Of a stretch of DNA of 64,000 bases, positions 1-8,629 are shown piece after piece; position 1 is the stretch's first letter, and each line of letters starts with the position of its first letter. Below the pieces are notes generated by a model, which was not told the DNA's origin, made no database searches, and worked only from the letters and a program-made list of their open reading frames with translations. The position numbers were made by a program, and so were the translations under genes. The DNA is from Acidaminococcus massiliensis (GTDB taxonomy: Bacteria > Bacillota > Negativicutes > Acidaminococcales > Acidaminococcaceae). Location: assembly GCF_900095825.1 (NCBI RefSeq), contig NZ_LT608315.1, forward strand, positions 795,872-859,871. Direction: 5' to 3'.

Positions 1-365
1 GTAGGGTCGAATAGGATGGTCCAGGGAATGTTGCAATGGTATTTTTCCCGGCAGGCTTTCCGGGTCTTCAATCCATAGAAGCCGGATTCAAAACCTAGAT
101 CCATGATGCCGGTCTTAAGGATATGAGGATTGAGTGTGTCCAGTCCCCGTTCCACGAATTTCCACCATTTTCCTCCTTGGCGGATCAATTCTCTGGCACC
201 TGCAAAAGAAGATTTGGCAAAAAAGCCTCCAAAGAATTTTTCCATCAAGTACGAAAGCCGGAGTAAGGATTTTTTCCGTTCTTCTGGATCTTTTACAGAC
301 AATACATGGTCAACGACCGTTTCAACAGCTTTCCGTTCAGCATCATGGATGAGCTTGCTTTCCAT
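1..365 (-). CDS. Radical SAM protein, N-terminal part only
   Basis: The gene enters from the left edge on the reverse strand, so only the first ~121 codons are seen. The translation begins MESKLIHDAERKA and ends with CREKYHCNIPWTILFDP. That ending, followed by an expected S-x-C-N-x-x-C-x-x-C motif, is typical of a radical SAM family whose long N-terminal extension precedes the cluster-binding cysteines; those cysteines lie outside the window. The ATG at 365 follows an AAGGAG site at 9-nt spacing. The exact enzymatic role cannot be told from this part. Confidence 0.6.
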   Translation of the reverse strand, partial: MESKLIHDAERKAVETVVDHVLSVKDPEERKKSLLRLSYLMEKFFGGFFAKSSFAGARELIRQGGKWWKFVERGLDTLNPHILKTGIMDLGFESGFYGLKTRKACREKYHCNIPWTILFDP

Positions 366-488
366 GATCCTCATCTCCTTCATCACAACTTCTGTTATAG
401 AGTATAGCAGGTTGGAATGAAAAGTCAAAAAAGACAAATTAATTTCACAATTAAATATAAAAAACAAATAAAAATGTAATAATGTGTT

Positions 489-524
489 ACAAAAAGGGGG
501 CTGCTGCGCATGCAACAGCCCTTT
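489..524 (-). terminator. Rho-independent terminator of azlCD
   Basis: Immediately downstream of the azlD stop, the reverse strand reads a GGGCTGTTGCATGC/GCAGCAGCCC hairpin followed by CTTTTT. It ends the azlC-azlD transcript. The stem core (GTTGCA/TGCAAC) recurs in terminators near 5390 and 9645. Confidence 0.75.
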
Positions 525-848
525 TTACAATACATATTCCAGCAATGCAAACACGCCGCCTCCGGCCAGTACGGCCACTCCCAGGGATTTTGTCTTCAGC
601 ACCAGAGGGGTGATCAGCAGGGTGGTCAGCAAGGGAATGTTGTGGAGGGAAAGGTTCACGTGGCCTTCTGTCAGGAAAATATCCGGGAATACCAGGGCAC
701 CAAAAATGGCGGGAGGGACAAAATTCAGCCAGACTTTGAACCAGTGGGGAATGGGATACTTCTTGAGGATGGCCATGGGGAGGATCCGAGGCAGGAAACC
801 GGTCAGGGCCATGATCAGGATGACGCCGAGAATATAATTTTGGTTCAT
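525..848 (-). CDS. azlD: AzlD-type branched-chain amino acid exporter subunit
   Basis: 107-residue membrane protein starting MNQNYILGVILIM, with three to four hydrophobic segments, the size and pattern of AzlD. AzlD works with AzlC as a two-part inner-membrane exporter of branched-chain amino acids and analogues. The ATG at 848 overlaps the azlC stop by 4 bases (ATGA), which indicates translational coupling and settles this start over upstream in-frame codons. No odd features. Confidence 0.85.
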   Translation of the reverse strand: MNQNYILGVILIMALTGFLPRILPMAILKKYPIPHWFKVWLNFVPPAIFGALVFPDIFLTEGHVNLSLHNIPLLTTLLITPLVLKTKSLGVAVLAGGGVFALLEYVL

Positions 849-1600
849 GCTTCCGTCCCTCTTTCTATGGTAGTGCAGGATCCTTCTTCCGGCACTGCTG
901 ATTTTCGAGGCTGGATTTTCTTTTCGTGCTGCAGATACAGCCAAGCAGCAACCCCGGAAGGCAGCAGGGACGCCACTACGATATGCAGCTTGAAGGGAAC
1001 CATTTGGGCAAGGAGGACGGCCAGGATCCCGGCGGTCAGACCGGTGATCACCATGGTCCGGTTTTTCAGGTAGTTGGACCAGATGCCCAGGAACATGGCA
1101 GTCAGGATATAGGAAACCAGGGACAGATCCAGCTGGATCAGCTTGGATGCATAACAGCCGAAAGCATTGGCCACGGCCCAGACCACCATGCTGAGGAGAT
1201 CCAGGCCCAGGGCCTCTTTATGGGTCCAGTGTTCTGTCTCATTTTGGAAAGAGGAAAGATTCAGGGCAAAAGTTTCATCCGTGGTCCCGTAGGAGAATAG
1301 AGCTGTGTACAGGCCGGATTTTTTGGAAACTAGGGGAGCCAGGGTGGAGGTGAACAGAGCATAGCGGAGGTTCACCATCAGGATGGTCAGGGCAATGGAA
1401 ATATAGGAAGCACTTTGGAGCATCATGGCGATCCCGATGAATTGGGAACTGCCGGCAAAGGCCAACACACTCATGATGAACATATGGAATGGATTCAGAC
1501 CGGCTTTTTCACCCAGCATGCCGCAGGCTATGCCCAGGACCCAGTAGCCCAGGATGATGGGAGCATCTTTCTGCAGGACCCGCCGTGTAATATATCCCAT
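845..1600 (-). CDS. azlC: AzlC-type branched-chain amino acid exporter, large subunit
   Basis: About 251 residues, multi-spanning. The segments ILGYWVLGIACGMLGEKAGL and NLRYALFTSTLAP are typical of the AzlC family, which together with AzlD exports branched-chain amino acids. The start MGYITRR at 1600 is preferred because GAAGG lies 6 nt upstream; an upstream start at 1618 has no ribosome site. First gene of a two-gene operon transcribed leftward, divergent from the DUF1015-serC operon. Confidence 0.88.
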   Translation of the reverse strand: MGYITRRVLQKDAPIILGYWVLGIACGMLGEKAGLNPFHMFIMSVLAFAGSSQFIGIAMMLQSASYISIALTILMVNLRYALFTSTLAPLVSKKSGLYTALFSYGTTDETFALNLSSFQNETEHWTHKEALGLDLLSMVVWAVANAFGCYASKLIQLDLSLVSYILTAMFLGIWSNYLKNRTMVITGLTAGILAVLLAQMVPFKLHIVVASLLPSGVAAWLYLQHEKKIQPRKSAVPEEGSCTTIERGTEA

Positions 1601-1691
1601 GGAAAAACCTTCTTTCAATGTACAATGGATACAGGATTCTTTGTGCCATATTATATACCACTTTACAAATTTTTACTATAGACGCACATCT

Positions 1692-1701
1692 ATGGTATAA
1701 T
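1692..1701 (+). promoter_or_regulatory. Extended -10 promoter of the DUF1015-serC-gltS operon
   Basis: TATAAT at 1696-1701 preceded by TG at the extended -10 position (TGGTATAAT). No good -35 is seen at 17 bp. It lies 84 bp upstream of the DUF1015 start codon in the divergent spacer with azlC. Confidence 0.5.
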
Positions 1702-1784
1702 GAGCGTATAACATCACATAAAAAAGACTTTTTTGTTACGAAAAAATCAGAAAAAACGAATGATATCAAGCGGGAGTGATAATT

Positions 1785-3050
1785 ATGGCAGAAATCAGAC
1801 CTTTTGCTGCCCTGCGTCCGGTACCGGAGCTGGTAAGCAAAATCGCTGAATTACCTTATGATGTAATGAGCACCCAGGAAGCACGGGATATCCTGAAGGA
1901 GAATCCTCTGAGCTTCGTGCGGGTCAGCCGGGCAGAAGCAGACCTGCCGGAAGAAATTTCGGAATCCGATCCCCGGGTGTATGGAAAGGCCAGGGAGAAC
2001 CTGGAAAGATACATTGCTGAGGGACAGATGAAACAGGATCCCCAGCCCTATTACTATATCTATCGACAGCAGATGGGAGCCTATATCCAGATTGGCCTGG
2101 TGGCGGCTGCTTCTTTGAAAGAATACAAGGAAGGGATCATCAAGCGCCATGAGCTGACCCGGCAGAACAAGGAGACCGACCGGGTGAACCATATCCTGGC
2201 CACCAAGGCCCAGACGGGGCCTGTGTTCCTGGCTTATAAGAGCAAGGGACTCCTGACGGCGTTCTTGCTGGAATACATGGGGAGTCATATGCCGGTCTAT
2301 AATTTTGTAGGGGATGACAAGATCCGTCATACCCTGTATGTAATCAGCGAACCGCTGAAAGTAAAGGAAGTGACCCGGCTCTTCCAGCAGGTCCCTGAAC
2401 TGTATATCGCCGATGGCCATCACCGCTGTGCGGCGGCTCTCCGGGTAGCGGAAGAACTGGGGAAACGGCCAGGCCAGACGGGGAAGGAAGAATACAACTA
2501 CGTATTGGCGGTGATCTTTCCCTCCAATATGCTCCATATCCTGCCTTACAACCGGATTGTCCGGGATCTGGGGGAACTGAGCGAAGAGAAGTTCCTGGAA
2601 ATGGTCCAAGAGAAATTCCTTATGGAAAAAGCCGACCGTCCGGTGACTCCCCAGGCACCCCATACCTTCGGCATGTACATCAGCGGCCAGTGGTATAAAC
2701 TGACCGCCAAGCCGGACACCTATCCGACGGAAGATCCCATCCATTCCTTGGATGTGAGCATCCTCCAAGACAACCTGCTGGCACCGGTGCTGGGCATCGA
2801 TGATCCTCGGACGGATCCCCGGATCGACTTTGTAGGAGGGGTACGGGGACTGGGGGCCCTGGAAGATGCTGTAGATGGAGAAGATGCCACGGTGGCCTTC
2901 TCTATGTATCCTACTTCCATGGATCAGCTGATGAATGTGGCAGACAAGGGACTGGTGATGCCGCCCAAATCCACTTGGTTTGAACCGAAACTGCGGGATG
3001 CGCTGACGGTACATATGATAGGAGATGAACAAGATGGGAAGAATCTATAA
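1785..3050 (+). CDS. DUF1015 family protein
   Basis: 421 residues of the DUF1015 family, typified here by MAEIRPFAALRP at the N terminus, LPYDVMST, and YIADGHHRCAAAL near residue 210. The biochemical role of the family is not settled. It is often found beside serine biosynthesis genes, and here it overlaps serC by 17 bases, so a link to serine or one-carbon metabolism is an inference from context. The ATG at 1785 is chosen because GGGAG lies 8 nt upstream; an in-frame GTG 9 bases earlier overlaps that site. Confidence 0.85.
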   Translation: MAEIRPFAALRPVPELVSKIAELPYDVMSTQEARDILKENPLSFVRVSRAEADLPEEISESDPRVYGKARENLERYIAEGQMKQDPQPYYYIYRQQMGAYIQIGLVAAASLKEYKEGIIKRHELTRQNKETDRVNHILATKAQTGPVFLAYKSKGLLTAFLLEYMGSHMPVYNFVGDDKIRHTLYVISEPLKVKEVTRLFQQVPELYIADGHHRCAAALRVAEELGKRPGQTGKEEYNYVLAVIFPSNMLHILPYNRIVRDLGELSEEKFLEMVQEKFLMEKADRPVTPQAPHTFGMYISGQWYKLTAKPDTYPTEDPIHSLDVSILQDNLLAPVLGIDDPRTDPRIDFVGGVRGLGALEDAVDGEDATVAFSMYPTSMDQLMNVADKGLVMPPKSTWFEPKLRDALTVHMIGDEQDGKNL

Positions 3051-4119
3051 TTTTGGAGCCGGCCCGTCCATGATGCCTCTGCCGGTACTGGAACAGGCCC
3101 AGCGGGAACTGCTGGATTACAAGGGCAGCGGGATGTCTATGCTGGAAATCAGCCACCGGAATGCCTTGTTTGAAGAAGTAAATGATCAGGCCCAGGCGCA
3201 TATCAAACAGCTGCTGGGGATGGATGACAGCTGGGTGGTGATGTTCATGGGAGGCGGGGCTTCCCTGCAGTTTTCCATGATCCCTATGAATTTCCTGACC
3301 CCTGGCAAAGTGGCAGCTTATGCCATTACCAGCACCTTTTCTGAAAAGGCCATCAAAGAAGCCCATAAGGTAGGAAAAGCAGTGGAAATCTACAGCAGCA
3401 AAGCCACGGGCCTGGACCGGGTGCCCCGTCCGGAAGAGCTGAAGCTGCCGGAGAACTGTGCTTACCTGCATCTGACTGGGAACTGTACCGCAGAGGGACT
3501 GGAATATTTCCATTATCCTGATACGGGAGATGTACCGCTGATCGTGGACATGTCCTCGGACATCCTGAGCCGGCCCATTCCCCTGGACAAATTCTCCTTG
3601 ATTTATAATGGTGCCCAGAAGAATATCGGACCTGCCGGGGTGACTGTGGTCATGGCCAAAAAGGAGTTCCTGAAGGGCCGGGATCCCCAGCTGCCCACCA
3701 TGATGAACTATGAAACTTTTGCGGATCATGATTCCACCTATAATACACCGCCGGTGTTCGGAGTCTATCTGGTGGATCTCATGTCCCAGTGGCTGCTGGA
3801 TCAGGGAGGCCTGGGCGCAATGGAAAAGCGCAATCGGGCCAAGGCCAAACTGGTCTATGATGTGCTGGATGCCCATCCGGGATTTTACCGGGGCCATGCC
3901 CAGAAGGACAGCCGTTCCCTGATGAATGTGACCTTCAATCTGCCTTCCAAAGAACTGGAAACCCGCTTTGTGGCAGAGGCGAAGGAGCAGGGACTGGCAG
4001 GCCTGAAAGGCCATCGTTCCATCGGAGGAATCCGGGCTTCCATCTATAATGCCATGCCGCTGGAAGGGGCCCAGGCCCTCACCGACTTTATGGAAAACTT
4101 TTGGAAGAACAATCGGTAA
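3034..4119 (+). CDS. serC: Phosphoserine aminotransferase
   Basis: 361 residues. SerC is a PLP enzyme that makes O-phospho-L-serine from 3-phosphohydroxypyruvate and glutamate in serine biosynthesis. MGRIYNFGAGPSMMP at the start and the YNGAQKNIGPAG motif around the PLP lysine identify it, and the length matches the family. GGAG sits 9 nt before the ATG at 3034; the ATG at 3025 directly abuts that site. It overlaps the DUF1015 gene and is followed 12 bp later by gltS. Glutamate as amino donor fits a glutamate-using organism. Confidence 0.95.
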   Translation: MGRIYNFGAGPSMMPLPVLEQAQRELLDYKGSGMSMLEISHRNALFEEVNDQAQAHIKQLLGMDDSWVVMFMGGGASLQFSMIPMNFLTPGKVAAYAITSTFSEKAIKEAHKVGKAVEIYSSKATGLDRVPRPEELKLPENCAYLHLTGNCTAEGLEYFHYPDTGDVPLIVDMSSDILSRPIPLDKFSLIYNGAQKNIGPAGVTVVMAKKEFLKGRDPQLPTMMNYETFADHDSTYNTPPVFGVYLVDLMSQWLLDQGGLGAMEKRNRAKAKLVYDVLDAHPGFYRGHAQKDSRSLMNVTFNLPSKELETRFVAEAKEQGLAGLKGHRSIGGIRASIYNAMPLEGAQALTDFMENFWKNNR

Positions 4120-4131
4120 GGACGTGAAAAT

Positions 4132-5382
4132 ATGATTATTTCCCTGGTAAAGGGAATCCTGACCATCCATGCCGATGGAATCTGCACCACCTCTTTGGCA
4201 GCTGTCATGCTGCTGGTGGGATGCTGGCTGAAAGCCCGGAACCAGCTGCTCCGCAAGTACTGTCTGCCAGCTCCCGTCATTGGGGGATCGCTGGCCATGT
4301 TCCTGGTCTTTTTGGGCCACGAAGCCGGTCTAGTCCATATCCAGTTCGATACCCAGTTCCAGACTCCTTTTATGATTTGCTTCTTTACAGCGGTGGGATT
4401 GGGGGCGAAACTTTCTGCCTTCAGCAAGGGCATGAACCAGGGCGGGAAACTGCTGCTGGTTTACTGGCTGATCACAGCTTTCATCTCTCTGTGCCAGAAT
4501 CTGATCGGGCTGACCGTGGGACACTTGATCGGCCTAGAACCGGCTTATTCTCTGCTGGCCTCTGCTATATCCATGGTGGGAGGACATGGAGCAGCCGGGG
4601 CCTATGGGAGCACCTTCTTGAAAATGGGCTATCCTGCCAGTATGGAAGTGGGGGCTTCTGCCGCTACTTTCGGACTCATTGCGGCAGTGATGTGCGGCGG
4701 TCCCATGGGCCGTTTCTTGATTGAAAAATATCATCTCCATGCCGAAGAGGAGGAAGAAGCACAGCCTCTTCCGGAAAAACCCAAGAATCTGACCCATCAG
4801 CAGCTGGCTCGACTGGATATCCTGAAGAATGTGGCAGTGATCCTCATCTGCATGGGTTTGGGTGTCTGGCTGGCCCAGGGCGTAGGGATCCTGCTGAATA
4901 TGACTTTTCCCAGCTATGTCTGTGCCATGTTTGTGGGGGTCTTGGTCCGGAATCTTAACGAAAAAGCCCACTGGTACCGTTTCAGTGAATCTCTGGTCAG
5001 CTCCTTTGGGGAAATCATGCTGAACTTGTATCTAGCCATTGTGCTCATGTCCCTGAAATTATGGGAAATGGCCGGAATCCTCAGCGGGGTGATGCTCATC
5101 GTCCTGGCTCATGTGGCATTCATGCTGGTCATGTGCTATTTTGTGGTGTTCCGGGTCTTGGGGAGCAACTACGATGCGGCAGTGATGTGCGCTGGGCTCT
5201 GCGGTCATGGTCTGGGGGCGGTGCCGTCTGCCATGGTGAACATGACGGTGCTGGCGGACCAGTACGGGATGAGCCGGAAAGCCTTCTTGATTGTTCCAGT
5301 GGTAGGTTCCTGCCTGGCGGATCTGGCCTATCAGCCCCACACCCTGCTCTTGATCAAGCTGTTTGTGGAGAATTTGAATTAA
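4132..5382 (+). CDS. gltS: Sodium/glutamate symporter
   Basis: 416-residue inner-membrane carrier of the ESS family, which imports glutamate with sodium. About ten hydrophobic segments, with conserved glycine-rich stretches such as GHGAAGAYG (about residue 150) and CGHGLGAVPSAMVNMT (about residue 360). It ends a compact operon with DUF1015 and serC. In glutamate-fermenting Negativicutes this carrier would supply the main carbon source; that role here is an inference. The hydrophilic loop around EEEEEAQPLPEKP splits the two halves. Confidence 0.93.
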   Translation: MIISLVKGILTIHADGICTTSLAAVMLLVGCWLKARNQLLRKYCLPAPVIGGSLAMFLVFLGHEAGLVHIQFDTQFQTPFMICFFTAVGLGAKLSAFSKGMNQGGKLLLVYWLITAFISLCQNLIGLTVGHLIGLEPAYSLLASAISMVGGHGAAGAYGSTFLKMGYPASMEVGASAATFGLIAAVMCGGPMGRFLIEKYHLHAEEEEEAQPLPEKPKNLTHQQLARLDILKNVAVILICMGLGVWLAQGVGILLNMTFPSYVCAMFVGVLVRNLNEKAHWYRFSESLVSSFGEIMLNLYLAIVLMSLKLWEMAGILSGVMLIVLAHVAFMLVMCYFVVFRVLGSNYDAAVMCAGLCGHGLGAVPSAMVNMTVLADQYGMSRKAFLIVPVVGSCLADLAYQPHTLLLIKLFVENLN

Positions 5383-5412
5383 AGGGGTTGTTGCACGCGC
5401 AACAGCCCCTTA
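5382..5412 (+). terminator. Terminator hairpin after gltS
   Basis: AAGGGGTTGTTGC, a short acgc loop, then GCAACAGCCCCTT directly after the gltS stop codon. The following bases (aattc) form only a weak U-tract, so termination efficiency is uncertain. Confidence 0.65.
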
Positions 5413-5439
5413 ATTCACAATAAGTTTGACCTTTTGACA

Positions 5440-5468
5440 TTGACAGAGTTACAAAAATCAGATACCAT
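5440..5468 (+). promoter_or_regulatory. Promoter of lemA operon
   Basis: TTGACA at 5440-5445, 17-bp spacer, TACCAT at 5463-5468, about 50 bp before the lemA start codon. A second overlapping TTGACA lies 6 bp upstream. Confidence 0.5.
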
Positions 5469-5519
5469 GCTGGATAGAAAAAGACTTTTTGACAGTCATT
5501 TACAAGGAGGAGTATACAG

Positions 5520-6074
5520 ATGAAAAAAGGCTTGGCTGTTTTCTTTGTTGTGGTTCTGCTGCTGGCCGGCTGGGTCTTCGGATCCTATAACGGGGTAGTG
5601 GCTGCCAATGAGAATGTCAATGGAAAATGGAGCCAGGTGGAAACCCAGCTCCAGCGTCGCAGTGATTTGATCCCCAACTTGGTGAATACGGTAAAAGGCT
5701 ATTCCGCCCATGAGAGCCAGGTGTTCACCGATGTGGCCAATGCCCGGGCCAAATTGGCTGGTGCCCGGAATGTATCAGAAACTTCCCAGGCCAACGGGGA
5801 ATTGAGCGGCGCCCTGACTCGACTCCTAGCCCTTTCTGAGAATTATCCCCAGTTGAAGGCCAATACCAATTTTATCCAGCTACAGGATGAACTGGCGGGA
5901 ACGGAAAATCGGCTGGCTGTGGCTCGGAAGGACTATAACGATGCGGCCCAGACGTATAATGCCAAGATCAAGAGTTTTCCTACAGTGTTGGTGGCCCGGC
6001 TGATGGGTTTCCAGGAACGGAGCTACTTCCAGGCGGATCCACAGGCCCAGAAAGCTCCCCAGGTGAAGTTTTAA
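5520..6074 (+). CDS. lemA: LemA family protein
   Basis: 184 residues. A single N-terminal membrane segment (GLAVFFVVVLLLAGWVFGSY) precedes a helical domain with the LemA signature NGKWSQVETQLQRRSDLIPNL near residue 35 and NFIQLQDELAGTENRLAVAR near residue 120. LemA proteins are membrane-anchored helical proteins of unclear biochemical role, often encoded with TPM-domain proteins as here, 30 bp upstream. A GGAGGAG site precedes the ATG. Confidence 0.92.
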   Translation: MKKGLAVFFVVVLLLAGWVFGSYNGVVAANENVNGKWSQVETQLQRRSDLIPNLVNTVKGYSAHESQVFTDVANARAKLAGARNVSETSQANGELSGALTRLLALSENYPQLKANTNFIQLQDELAGTENRLAVARKDYNDAAQTYNAKIKSFPTVLVARLMGFQERSYFQADPQAQKAPQVKF

Positions 6075-6104
6075 CAGAACGGGCAGCGTGAAAGGAGGAA
6101 GCCT

Positions 6105-6887
6105 ATGAAAAGGCTGTTGCTGTTCCTGCTGCTGTTCTTTCAGATGGCCTTTACGCCGCTCCAAGCTGGTGCGGCGGCCAAGGTCCCGCCTCGGCCCACT
6201 TCCAGCATCTATGTCCAGGATCAGGCAGGTGTCCTGTCTCGGAGCACCCGGGATACCATCAGTGCTTACAGTACGGCCCTGGCCCGGAAGACCAAGGCAC
6301 AGATCGTGGTGCTGACGGTGCCCAGTCTGCAGGGACAGGCACTGGAAGACTATTCTCTGACAGTACTCCGTCAATGGGGGATCGGGGACAAAGAAAAAAA
6401 CAACGGGGTCCTGCTGCTGGTAGCGGTCCAGGACCGGAAAAGCCGGATCGAAGTAGGATACGGATTGGAAGGCGCTCTGCCCGACGGCTTGACGGGACGG
6501 ATCCAGGACCAAGCCATGCTGCCCTATTTCCGTCAGGGGGACTATGACCGGGGCATCCTCAATGCCTATTCGGCCCTTCTCCAGACGGTGCTGAAGGATT
6601 ACAACCTCACTCCCCAGGACCTGCAGGTGGAAAAGACCCTGCCGGCCAAGCAGGGGAGCAGTGTAACTGTATCGCCCCTTATGGCAGGGGCCGGGCTCCT
6701 GGGGATCTTGATCCTGCTTTTGGTAGATCGGATCCTTTTCGGAGGCGCTCTGTTCCGTTTCCTCTTCTATCTGTTCTTCTTCCGGGGCGGTGGCCGCGGA
6801 GGCGGCGGCTTCGGAGGAGGAGGCTTTGGAGGCGGCAGTTACGGGGGTGGTTCCGGAGGAGGAGGGGGCTCCAGCAGGAGCTGGTAA
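6105..6887 (+). CDS. TPM-domain (YgcG-type) membrane protein with glycine-rich tail
   Basis: 260 residues: signal peptide to about residue 25, then a TPM domain (VQDQAGVLSRSTRD through EVGYGLEGALPDGLTGRI) on the outer face of the inner membrane, a membrane segment near residue 190 and a C-terminal Gly-Ser-rich tail ending SGGGGGSSRSW. This layout is the usual partner of LemA. Function in bacteria is poorly known; a role in envelope or photosystem-like assembly is described only for distant plant relatives. Co-transcribed with lemA. Confidence 0.88.
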   Translation: MKRLLLFLLLFFQMAFTPLQAGAAAKVPPRPTSSIYVQDQAGVLSRSTRDTISAYSTALARKTKAQIVVLTVPSLQGQALEDYSLTVLRQWGIGDKEKNNGVLLLVAVQDRKSRIEVGYGLEGALPDGLTGRIQDQAMLPYFRQGDYDRGILNAYSALLQTVLKDYNLTPQDLQVEKTLPAKQGSSVTVSPLMAGAGLLGILILLLVDRILFGGALFRFLFYLFFFRGGGRGGGGFGGGGFGGGSYGGGSGGGGGSSRSW

Positions 6888-6910
6888 AGGCGGGTGAAAA
6901 TTCACCCCCG

Positions 6911-7046
6911 GTCGCGAGTCGTAAGTCGCAGGCTTGTTGGTACAGCCCGAAGATCTGCTTTCCAGATTTCATTCGATTTTCTCTTGTCATTTATAGAAAA
7001 AAACAAACGGTTTGAACGTCCAGGCTCGCGACCCGAGACCCGCGAC
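6911..7046. repeat. MITE-like element with heptad-built terminal inverted repeats
   Basis: A 136-bp intergenic element. Its left end is three tandem heptamers GTCGCGA GTCGTAA GTCGCAG then GCTTG; its right end, read on the reverse strand, is GTCGCGG GTCTCGG GTCGCGA then GCCTG. The two 26-bp ends match at about 20 positions as inverted repeats around about 84 bp of unrelated sequence with no gene. No target duplication is obvious. This could be a MITE or a REP-like palindromic unit. Confidence 0.5.
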
Positions 7047-7080
7047 AAAAAAACGGCTGCTATCAGGCAGCCGTTTTTTT
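7047..7080. terminator. Bidirectional terminator between the TPM gene and hydG
   Basis: A7, ACGGCTGC stem, tatca loop, GCAGCCGT stem, T7. Perfectly placed to stop both the rightward lemA operon and the leftward hydG transcript. Confidence 0.9.
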
Positions 7081-7084
7081 ACTG

Positions 7085-8506
7085 TCAGAACCGAAAATCC
7101 CGCTCTCCTCCATCGATCTTCTGGAGATAGGTCTCACAGGTGGTGCGGACTTTTGGATTGGGAATATTGTCCAGCTCCCGCCGGATGGCTTCCATACCTT
7201 TCTGCCGGGTTTCCGGGGAAGCGTAGTCGTCCAGGTATTCCCGGAGGGTCAGAAGGGCATTGGGCTGGCAGCAGTTGGAGATTTCTCCCGTCTTGGCCAA
7301 GCTCATGAACCGGTCCCCGGTGCGGCCGGCCCGGTAGCAGGCAGTGCAGAAGCTGGGGATGTATCCGTCGGTGAGGAGCCAATTGATCACCTGATCCAGG
7401 GTCCGGTTGTCGTTCACCTCAAATTGGGCAGAATCTTCCTCTTCCTCTTCGGCATATCCTCCCACGCTGGTCCGGGAAGCCCCGCTGATCTGGGAAACGC
7501 CCACTTCCAGTACAGCCTTTCGGGTGGCAGCGGATTCCCGGGTAGAGATGATGATGCCCGTATAGGGAACGGTGATCCGCAGGATGGCTACGATTTTCTT
7601 GAACATGGCATCAGAAATGGCATTGGGGAAAGACTGGACGGAAATGTCATCAGCTGGACGGATCCGGGGCACGCTGATGGTGTGGGGTCCTACTCCGAAC
7701 ATGGCTTCTAAATGTTCCTTGTGCATCAGGAGACCGGCAAAGTCATACCGGTACATGTTCAGACCGAACAGTACTCCTACCCCCACGTCGTCGATACCGC
7801 CCTCCATGGCCCGGTCCATGGCTTCCGTATGGTAGGCATAGTCGTGTTTGGGACCGGTGGGATGAAGTTTTTCATAATTTTCTTTATGATAGGTTTCCTG
7901 GAATAGGATGTAGGTGCCGATGCCGGCTTCCTTCAGCTTCCGGTAATTTTCCACAGTGGTGGCGGCGATATTCACATTTACCCGGCGGATGGCACCGTTT
8001 TTGTGTTTGATGCTGTAGATGGTGTGGATGCATTCCAGGATGTATTCAATGGGATTGTTCACCGGGTCTTCCCCGGCTTCCAGGGCCAGCCGTTTGTGGC
8101 CCATATCCTGGAGGGCGATGACTTCTCTGCGGATTTCGTCCTGGGTGAGCTTTTTCCGGGCAATGTGTTTGTTCTTCATGTGGTAGGGACAGTACACACA
8201 CCCGTTGACGCAGTAATTGGACAGATACAGAGGAGCAAAGAGCACAATCCGCTGGCCATAGATCTTGTCCTTGATTTCCCGGGCCAGGCCGTAGATCCCT
8301 TCCAGGATGGAGGGGTCTTCACAGGCCAGGAGCACGGAAGCTTCCCGATGGGTGAGACCTTTCAAGGTACGGGCCTTTTCCAGAAGGCTCCGGCAGTAGT
8401 CCAAGTCATGGCTGCGTTCGTCTGCAAAGGCCAGGGTGTCCAGGATTTCCTGGTGGTTGATGAATTCATCCGCTTTCGGAGATGCAGGATTGTACGGTAT
8501 GGTCAT
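7085..8506 (-). CDS. hydG: [FeFe]-hydrogenase maturase HydG (radical SAM tyrosine lyase)
   Basis: 473 residues. HydG cleaves tyrosine to make the CO and cyanide ligands carried on iron for the H-cluster of [FeFe]-hydrogenase. The radical SAM site CVNGCVYC (CX3CX2C) lies near residue 96, and the second cluster-binding motif CTACYRAG with a later NCC lies near residue 390; this C-terminal cluster separates HydG from ThiH. GGGGAGG precedes the ATG. It stands alone here: hydE, hydF and the hydrogenase are not in the window. A structured leader precedes it (8537-8629). Confidence 0.93.
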   Translation of the reverse strand: MTIPYNPASPKADEFINHQEILDTLAFADERSHDLDYCRSLLEKARTLKGLTHREASVLLACEDPSILEGIYGLAREIKDKIYGQRIVLFAPLYLSNYCVNGCVYCPYHMKNKHIARKKLTQDEIRREVIALQDMGHKRLALEAGEDPVNNPIEYILECIHTIYSIKHKNGAIRRVNVNIAATTVENYRKLKEAGIGTYILFQETYHKENYEKLHPTGPKHDYAYHTEAMDRAMEGGIDDVGVGVLFGLNMYRYDFAGLLMHKEHLEAMFGVGPHTISVPRIRPADDISVQSFPNAISDAMFKKIVAILRITVPYTGIIISTRESAATRKAVLEVGVSQISGASRTSVGGYAEEEEEDSAQFEVNDNRTLDQVINWLLTDGYIPSFCTACYRAGRTGDRFMSLAKTGEISNCCQPNALLTLREYLDDYASPETRQKGMEAIRRELDNIPNPKVRTTCETYLQKIDGGERDFRF

Positions 8507-8536
8507 TTTTTCCTCCCCTTCGCTCCCTCTGAAATA

Positions 8537-8629
8537 GAAAAAGGAGCCCGGCCTGAAAAAGGCCGCAGCTCCCCTGTGATTCGTTCCTGTACTGCCTTAG
8601 TACTCGGTTCACCTTGTACGCAGGGAGCA
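8537..8629 (-). promoter_or_regulatory. Structured 5' leader with terminator upstream of hydG (candidate riboswitch or attenuator)
   Basis: On the reverse strand a hairpin GGAGC-tgc-GGCCT/AGGCC-gg-GCTCC followed by TTTTTC (8537-8573) lies about 30 nt before the hydG start. The 5' half of that hairpin can instead pair with GCTCCCTG at about 8621-8628 (CAGGGGAGC at 8568-8576), giving a mutually exclusive antiterminator that encloses about 44 nt with a GTACT/AGTAC hairpin. I do not recognise a known riboswitch class or T-box signature. Confidence 0.5.

Noticed and set aside
2911..4320. 469-codon open frame on the reverse strand over serC
   Set aside because: Antisense to a clear serC; the frame is open only because of GC-rich codon use, and its translation is His/Gln-rich with no family.
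8568..8629. T-box or SAM/TPP riboswitch before hydG
   Set aside because: No T-box motif (GGTGG/ACC antiterminator bulge) and no conserved TPP or SAM core could be found, so the class is left open.
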